Shown here: one piece after another, positions 34,113 through 38,759 of the stretch
Layout: every line of letters begins with the position of its first letter
Numbering within the stretch: position 1 is the stretch's first letter
DNA from: Pseudonocardia autotrophica
GTDB taxonomy: Bacteria > Actinomycetota > Actinomycetes > Mycobacteriales > Pseudonocardiaceae
Length of the DNA: 38,759 nucleotides
Assembly (NCBI RefSeq): GCF_000717175.1
Contig: NZ_JNYD01000043.1
Coordinates: 1-38,759, forward strand
Direction of reading: 5' to 3'
Position numbers and translations under genes: made by a program
Notes under the pieces: model-generated
Told to the model about the DNA's origin: nothing
Database searches by the model: none
What the model saw: only the letters and a program-made list of their open reading frames with translations

Positions 34113-34931
34113 CTACCGGGCAGTGCTGTTTGCCCGCTCCGAGGTGCCGGCGAGCAGTCGGCCCGCGCCGGCGACGGAGGGCGTGTGGCCGAGGCCGACC
34201 AGTACCTCGTAGGCGGTCGCCGTCGCAGCGGTGATCACCGGCAGGCCCAACTCGTCCTCGACCCGTTGCACAGCGGGAAGCGACGGCATCTGGACGCATG
34301 CGGACAGGACGATCGCGTCCGCGGCGTCCCGGCGCAGGCCGCGGGCGATGTCCGGCAGCCGCTGGGGGTCCAGCCGACCGACGGCGAGGTTGTCGGGCAC
34401 CTCGAGGGCGACGGCGTCGAGGACCTCGATCCCCTCGCCCTCGATGTACTCCCGCACCATCCGGGTCAACGGCGCCATGTACGGCGTGACGATCGCGACC
34501 CGGGAGTAGCCGAGGCCGCGCAGCGTCCGGACCAGGGCTCCCGCGCTGCTGACGACCTCGGCGGGGTGCCCGTTCGCCCGTGCCGCGTCCGCGATGACCT
34601 GCTCGGACTCCTTGTGCGCGCCCGGGCCCTGCGCCATCACCGCGACCAGGCAGGCGTAGGCGATGGCGTCGACGGCGGCGTCGGACACCGCCGTCGCGCA
34701 CTCGGCGGCCCGGCCCACCATGGCGAGGAGCTCCTCGCGGGTGACCTGCTTCATCGCGGCGCGCGCCGAGTGGAAGGTGTAGCGGTGCCCGGTGGCCTCG
34801 CTCTGCCGGCGGAACAGCTCCGGGAGCTCGGTCTCCATCGTGGTGTTGGAGCTGGGCACGATCAGCCCGATGCGCGAGAGCCCGTCGGGGGCGGGCGCGG
34901 CGCAGGTCGGACCGTCGGGGTTCTCGGTCAT
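34113..34931 (-). CDS. nicE: Maleate cis-trans isomerase (NicE-like)
   Basis: 272 residues from ATG 34,931, overlapping the stop of the large subunit gene by one base. It starts SRIGLIVPSSNTTMETELPE, the Asp/Glu racemase-like maleate isomerase pattern, with catalytic cysteines in AYACLVAVMAQGP and in VLSACVQMPSL. Maleate isomerase converts maleate to fumarate, the last step of the nicotinate/maleamate pathway. It could also be an arylmalonate decarboxylase or another racemase, but the NicX-type gene upstream in the same operon supports NicE. It is the last gene of this operon. Confidence 0.85.
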   Translation of the reverse strand: MTENPDGPTCAAPAPDGLSRIGLIVPSSNTTMETELPELFRRQSEATGHRYTFHSARAAMKQVTREELLAMVGRAAECATAVSDAAVDAIAYACLVAVMAQGPGAHKESEQVIADAARANGHPAEVVSSAGALVRTLRGLGYSRVAIVTPYMAPLTRMVREYIEGEGIEVLDAVALEVPDNLAVGRLDPQRLPDIARGLRRDAADAIVLSACVQMPSLPAVQRVEDELGLPVITAATATAYEVLVGLGHTPSVAGAGRLLAGTSERANSTAR

Positions 34932-37381
34932 CAGTACTCGACTCCTCCGTCGGGCAGGTCGGCCGGGGTGGGCGTGAGCTCGGGCTCGCGGGCGGCCGGG
35001 CGTCCCGCGAGCGCGCTCCAGATCGCCTCCGGCGTGATGGGCAGGGCGGTCAGCTCGACGCCATGGTCCGCGAGCGCGTCGCACACCGCGTTCGCGACGG
35101 CGGCACCGGGCGGGATGGTGCCCACCTCACCGACGCCGCGGACGCCGAACGGCGTGACCGGCGAGGGCACCTCGGTGTGCAGCAGCTCCACCTGCGGGAG
35201 GTCGGCGGCCGTCGGGACGAAGTAGTCCACCATGGAGCCGTTGACGAGCTGGCCGGTGTCGGCGTCGTAGCGCAGCTCCTCGCTCAGCGCGGCGCCGAAG
35301 CCCTGGGCCAGCCCGCCCCGGACCTGCCCCTCGACGATCGTGGGGTTCACGACCGTCCCCCCGTCGTGGACCATGACGAACCGCTCGATCTCGAACTCGC
35401 CGGTCTGCGGGTCCACGGCGACCTGGGCGGCGGCGGTGCCGAACGAGTACGCGGCGTCCGAGGGCTCGAAGTGCGCGGTCGCCTCCAGGCCGGGCTCCTC
35501 CTCCGGGGGGAGCCCCTGGCCGGTGATCGCGGTGGCGTAGACCGTCGCCAGCGGAACGGCCCGCGCGGGGTCGGCCCGGACCCGGGCCACGGAACCGGCG
35601 ATCTCCACGTCGTCGGCGGCGACGTCGAGCTGCCAGGCCGCGATCCGCCGGGTCTTGGCGGCGAGCTGCTCGGCCGCCGCTCGCAGCGCCCCGCCCGCGG
35701 CGATCATGGTGCGGGAGGCGAAGGCTCCGGTGTTGAGCGGCGAGGTCGCGGTGTCCCCGGCGTGCACCCGGACCGCCTCGTAGTCGGTACCGAAGACGTC
35801 GGCCACGACCTGGGCGAACGCCGTCTCGCTGCTCTGGCCCATCGTGGACACCCCGGTGTAGGCGTCGATCCCGCCGGACCGGTTGGACCGCAGGGTGACG
35901 CTCTCGTGGGCCCCGAACACCGAGCCGCGGCGGGCGAGGAACCGTGCGCTCGCGTAGCCGGTGCGCTCCACGAACGAGGCGAACCCGATCCCGACGAGCC
36001 GCCCGTCCGGCCGCGGGGTCCGGCCGCGGGCGCGGTGCCCGGCCCAGTCCACGGCGTCGGCCGCCATACGCAGGCACCGCTCGTAGTCGCCGCTGTCGTA
36101 GACGGCCCCCGTGGGGTTCTTCCACGGCATGTCCTGCGGGGTGACCATGTTGCGCGCCCGCAGCTCGACGGGGTCGAGGTCCAGGCGGCGGGCGAGCTGG
36201 TCCATCAGCCGCTCGTAGGCGAAGTTGACCTCCGGCTGGCCGTAGCCGCGGTAGGCCCCGACGGGCGTCTTGTTGGTGAGGGTCACCCGGCGCTCGGTGT
36301 ACCCGTCGTCGACCTTGTACGGCCCGTTGAAGACGACGCTGGACAGCTGGGCGGAGCCGAAGGGCGAGTTCCAGCCGCCGATGTCGGTGGCGTACACGTT
36401 GGTCATCGCGAGGATGCGGCCGGTCGAGTCCGCGGCGATGCGGTAGTCGTGCACGGACTCGCGCGCGTGCGTGCTCCCGCGGAAGTGCTCGGCGCGGTCC
36501 TCGGCCCACTTCACCGGCCGACGCAGCGCGATGGCGTGCAGGCAGGCGAGGACGTCCTCGGGGAACACCCCCAGCTTCTGCCCGAACCCGCCACCGACGT
36601 CCGACGCCACGGCCCGGATCTCGCTCTCGTCGAGCCGCAGTGTCTCGGCGAGCTGCTTGCGGATCAGGTGCGGGACCTGCGACGAGCAGTGGACGGTGAG
36701 CTCGCGGGCGCCGGGGCGCCACTGGGCGACGACGCCCCGGGTCTCCATGGGGAGCGCGGTCACCCGGTTGATCCGGAACCGGCCCTCGACGACGACGTCC
36801 GCCTCGGCGAACCGGGCCTCCGGGTCGCCGCTGCCGTCGGAGTTCGCGGCCAGCAGGTTGGAGTCCAGCACCGACGGGTGCAGCACCGGCGCGTCGGGCT
36901 CGAGGGCGGACAGGACGTCGACGACGTGCGGCAGGGGCTCGTAGGCGATGTCCAGGAGCTCGAGCGCGTCCTCGGCGACGTGCCGGCTGCTCGCGACGAC
37001 GCTGACGACCGGCTGCCCCTCGTGCGTGGCGACGTCCTGGGCGAGCGCGTAGTACGGCAGCTTCGGTGCGCCCGGCACCGGGCGCAGGACGGTCAGCGGC
37101 TCGGTGTCCCGGCGGACGTCCGCCGGCGTGAGGACGTGCTCGACGCCCGCGAGCGCGGCCGCGGCGCTCGCGTCGACGTGCGTGATGCGGGCGTGCGGGT
37201 AGGGGCACCGGGCCACGGCCATGTACAGCACCCGGGCCGGTTCGACGTCGTCGGTGAAGCGGCCGTCGCCCCGCAGCAGCCGGTCGTCCTCCTTGCGGAG
37301 CTGCGACGTGCCGATCACGCGACGACGGCCGCCCGCCTCGTCCGCGCGGGCGCCGGTGGCCGGGTCTTCGAGAATGGTCAT
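34931..37381 (-). CDS. Molybdenum hydroxylase large subunit (xanthine dehydrogenase/CoxL family)
   Basis: 816 residues from ATG 37,381, one base after the stop of the 2Fe-2S subunit gene. TSQLRKEDDRLLRGDGRFTD is the typical start, with a Moco-binding VASDVGGGFGQKLGVFPEDV, PVGAYRGYGQPEVNFAYERL, and FGVRGVGEVGTIPPGAAVAN near the end holding the catalytic Glu. It lacks the AYxCSFR loop of form I CO dehydrogenase. It would hydroxylate an aromatic ring at carbon; nicotinate or a hydroxypyridine is likely given the NicX- and NicE-like neighbours. No FAD (CoxM) subunit is in the window. Confidence 0.9.
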   Translation of the reverse strand: MTILEDPATGARADEAGGRRRVIGTSQLRKEDDRLLRGDGRFTDDVEPARVLYMAVARCPYPHARITHVDASAAAALAGVEHVLTPADVRRDTEPLTVLRPVPGAPKLPYYALAQDVATHEGQPVVSVVASSRHVAEDALELLDIAYEPLPHVVDVLSALEPDAPVLHPSVLDSNLLAANSDGSGDPEARFAEADVVVEGRFRINRVTALPMETRGVVAQWRPGARELTVHCSSQVPHLIRKQLAETLRLDESEIRAVASDVGGGFGQKLGVFPEDVLACLHAIALRRPVKWAEDRAEHFRGSTHARESVHDYRIAADSTGRILAMTNVYATDIGGWNSPFGSAQLSSVVFNGPYKVDDGYTERRVTLTNKTPVGAYRGYGQPEVNFAYERLMDQLARRLDLDPVELRARNMVTPQDMPWKNPTGAVYDSGDYERCLRMAADAVDWAGHRARGRTPRPDGRLVGIGFASFVERTGYASARFLARRGSVFGAHESVTLRSNRSGGIDAYTGVSTMGQSSETAFAQVVADVFGTDYEAVRVHAGDTATSPLNTGAFASRTMIAAGGALRAAAEQLAAKTRRIAAWQLDVAADDVEIAGSVARVRADPARAVPLATVYATAITGQGLPPEEEPGLEATAHFEPSDAAYSFGTAAAQVAVDPQTGEFEIERFVMVHDGGTVVNPTIVEGQVRGGLAQGFGAALSEELRYDADTGQLVNGSMVDYFVPTAADLPQVELLHTEVPSPVTPFGVRGVGEVGTIPPGAAVANAVCDALADHGVELTALPITPEAIWSALAGRPAAREPELTPTPADLPDGGVEY

Positions 37382-37382
37382 G

Positions 37383-37946
37383 TCAGCCTTGCGTCGCGGT
37401 GGGGTCGGTGACGGCCGGGTGCGGGTCGGGAGCGGCGCCCTGCGGGTGCTCCGCGAACCAACGCTCGATGGCGGTCACCACGTTGTCGTAGCCGGTGCAC
37501 CGGCACAGCACGCCGGCGATCTCCTCGCGGATCTCCTCGCGGCCGGGCCGGCAGCCCTGGTGGGCGAGCGCGGTCGCGGTCATCAGGAACCCCGGGGAGC
37601 AGAAGCCGCACTGCAGCGCGTGCTCCTCCTTGAACGCCTGCTGCAGCCCGTGGAGCTCGTCACCCTCCGCGAGGTCCTCGACGGTCCGGACGCTCCGGCC
37701 GTCGAGCTGGCAGGCGAGCATCAGGCAGGACTTGACCGCCTCGCCGTCGACGATCACCGTGCACATCCCGCAGGCGCCCTGCTCGCAGCCGACGTGCGTG
37801 CCGGTGAGCCCGAGGTGCTGGCGCAGGAAGTCGGCGACGTGCAGCCGCGCGGGAACGCTCGCCCGGACCTCGCGCCCGTTGACGGTGGTGGTCGTCTCGA
37901 CGAGCACCTCGGCCGGGGCCTCGGCGCTGCGCATCGCAGAGGTCAT
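37383..37946 (-). CDS. Molybdenum hydroxylase 2Fe-2S subunit (CoxS family)
   Basis: 187 residues from ATG 37,946, which overlaps the dioxygenase stop (ATGA). Plant-type 2Fe-2S ligands are in GCEQGACGMCTVIVDG and a second cluster in LQCGFCSPGFLM...LCRCTGY, both characteristic of the small subunit. It carries electrons between the molybdenum subunit and an acceptor. The gene order small-then-large matches many two-subunit hydroxylases such as the NicA/NicB type. Confidence 0.94.
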   Translation of the reverse strand: MTSAMRSAEAPAEVLVETTTTVNGREVRASVPARLHVADFLRQHLGLTGTHVGCEQGACGMCTVIVDGEAVKSCLMLACQLDGRSVRTVEDLAEGDELHGLQQAFKEEHALQCGFCSPGFLMTATALAHQGCRPGREEIREEIAGVLCRCTGYDNVVTAIERWFAEHPQGAAPDPHPAVTDPTATQG

Positions 37947-38759
37947 CGCTCGTCCACCGGGCGCATCTCCGGGACGGTGAGCTCACCGGCGTCGACGATC
38001 AGCTCGTCGTCGAGGTAGAGGCTGTTGCCGCGCATCGGGATGTCGAAGTGACACGCGGTGTCGTTCGGCCCGCCCAGCTCGTTGTTCGGGCCGATGGAGA
38101 ACATGACGTTGCCGTAGAAGCTGCGCAGCTCCATGCCCATGCCACCGCCGAACTGGGTCAGCCCGTGCCAGTGCGCCCGCTCGTCGAGCCCCCACCCGAC
38201 GTGCGACATCCCGTAGCCGCGCGGGTCGTCGAAGCTCTCGATGTAGGACGAGAGCAGGTCCGCGTCCAGCCCCGAGGAACCGGCGCCACCGCGGATGTCG
38301 CGGATGAACCCCTCCTCGATCGTGATCTCCACCGGGGTCTGCACGTAGGTGTTGAACGGCAGCAGCACGTCCCCCGGCGCCAGGACGATCTTCCCGTCGA
38401 CCCCGTCGTCGGCGCCGCCGGTGAACACGAACGCAGCCGGCCAGTGGTCCCAGCGGCCGGGCTGGTCGGTGTAGCCGTACTCGCTCAACGTCGGGTACAC
38501 GCCCAGCTTGTAGGTCACGTCCGTGCCGTGCGGGCTGGTGATCCGCATGGTCTGCGCCTTGGCCAGCAGCTCCGCACCGATCTCCACCCGTTCCCGCAGC
38601 TCGCGGGTGGGCATCAACCGGGCCAGCAACGGCGCCGGCTCGACCGCGGTCAGGATCCGGGTCCCGGCGGCCTGGATCTCGAACTGCTCCGGGCTGAACA
38701 GCAGGAACGTGCAGTCCACGACCATGTCGACGCTCTTGAGCGCCTCCACCGCCAGCCGG
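37943..38759 (-). CDS. nicX: 2,5-dihydroxypyridine 5,6-dioxygenase-like (NicX; 5' end beyond window)
   Basis: About 271 residues are visible; the full family length is near 350, so roughly 75-80 N-terminal residues lie to the right. The fold is that of M29 aminopeptidase-like proteins. Candidate iron ligands are His in GMSHVGWGLDERAHW and His/Asp in NDTACHFDIPM, in the spacing seen in NicX. GSSGLDADLLSSYIESFDD and APGDVLLPFNTYVQTPVEIT are further family segments. NicX opens the ring of 2,5-dihydroxypyridine in nicotinate degradation. It overlaps the CoxS-like gene by 4 bp. An M29 aminopeptidase is the alternative, less likely by context. Confidence 0.85.
   Translation of the reverse strand, partial: RLAVEALKSVDMVVDCTFLLFSPEQFEIQAAGTRILTAVEPAPLLARLMPTRELRERVEIGAELLAKAQTMRITSPHGTDVTYKLGVYPTLSEYGYTDQPGRWDHWPAAFVFTGGADDGVDGKIVLAPGDVLLPFNTYVQTPVEITIEEGFIRDIRGGAGSSGLDADLLSSYIESFDDPRGYGMSHVGWGLDERAHWHGLTQFGGGMGMELRSFYGNVMFSIGPNNELGGPNDTACHFDIPMRGNSLYLDDELIVDAGELTVPEMRPVDER

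Overview
The window is about 70% GC. It has tightly overlapping genes, many GTG starts, an ANTAR regulator and DUF2267/DUF2795 proteins, all of which suggest an actinobacterium, perhaps Pseudonocardiaceae (inference; no rRNA or housekeeping marker is present). No tRNA, rRNA or CRISPR array was seen.

Left part (1-24,330): a stress or dormancy island. A partial LysR regulator runs off the left edge, divergent from a GAF-LuxR regulator. A DUF2267 protein fused to a carbinolamine-dehydratase-like domain follows. A nine-gene minus-strand operon (12,585 down to 3,125) encodes a YflT-like membrane stress protein, DnaK, GrpE, a CbpA-type DnaJ, CbpM, ClpB, a zinc-ribbon thioredoxin, a UBP zinc finger and a cNMP-sensor/thioredoxin-reductase-like flavoprotein. 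Further right are DUF2267 and DUF2795 proteins, a small winged-helix protein, a fdh/pfpI/DUF1345 operon, an ANTAR protein, a second LuxR-like regulator, a glycogen-debranching-type glucosidase, an SRPBCC protein, a second zinc alcohol dehydrogenase and a membrane protein. An 18-bp palindrome with the core ATCGGCAG recurs before several of these units, so they may form one regulon. Broken genes lie between them: a cydA-cydB deletion remnant, a LuxR HTH remnant and a DUF1345 remnant.

Middle (24,331-27,344): a nucleoside hydrolase, then about 1.8 kb without an intact gene. That stretch holds remnants of two transposases and a CaiB-type CoA-transferase, and looks like a recombination scar.

Right part, plus strand (27,345-34,071): an unknown 96-residue protein, a GATase1-like protein, a LacI regulator, ribokinase, nicotinamide phosphoribosyltransferase, a HAD phosphatase, a truncated PRPP synthetase and a LOG-family nucleotide phosphoribohydrolase. 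Five same-strand copies of TAGAAACG lie in the intergenic regions of this block and near the nucleoside hydrolase; one sits inside a consensus promoter. Together the genes would split ribosides, phosphorylate the ribose and rebuild NMN from nicotinamide.

Right edge, minus strand (38,759-34,113): an overlapping operon for a 2,5-dihydroxypyridine dioxygenase (NicX type), the 2Fe-2S and molybdenum subunits of a hydroxylase, and a maleate isomerase (NicE type). This is part of a nicotinate or hydroxypyridine degradation route, so pyridine-ring salvage and breakdown meet end to end.
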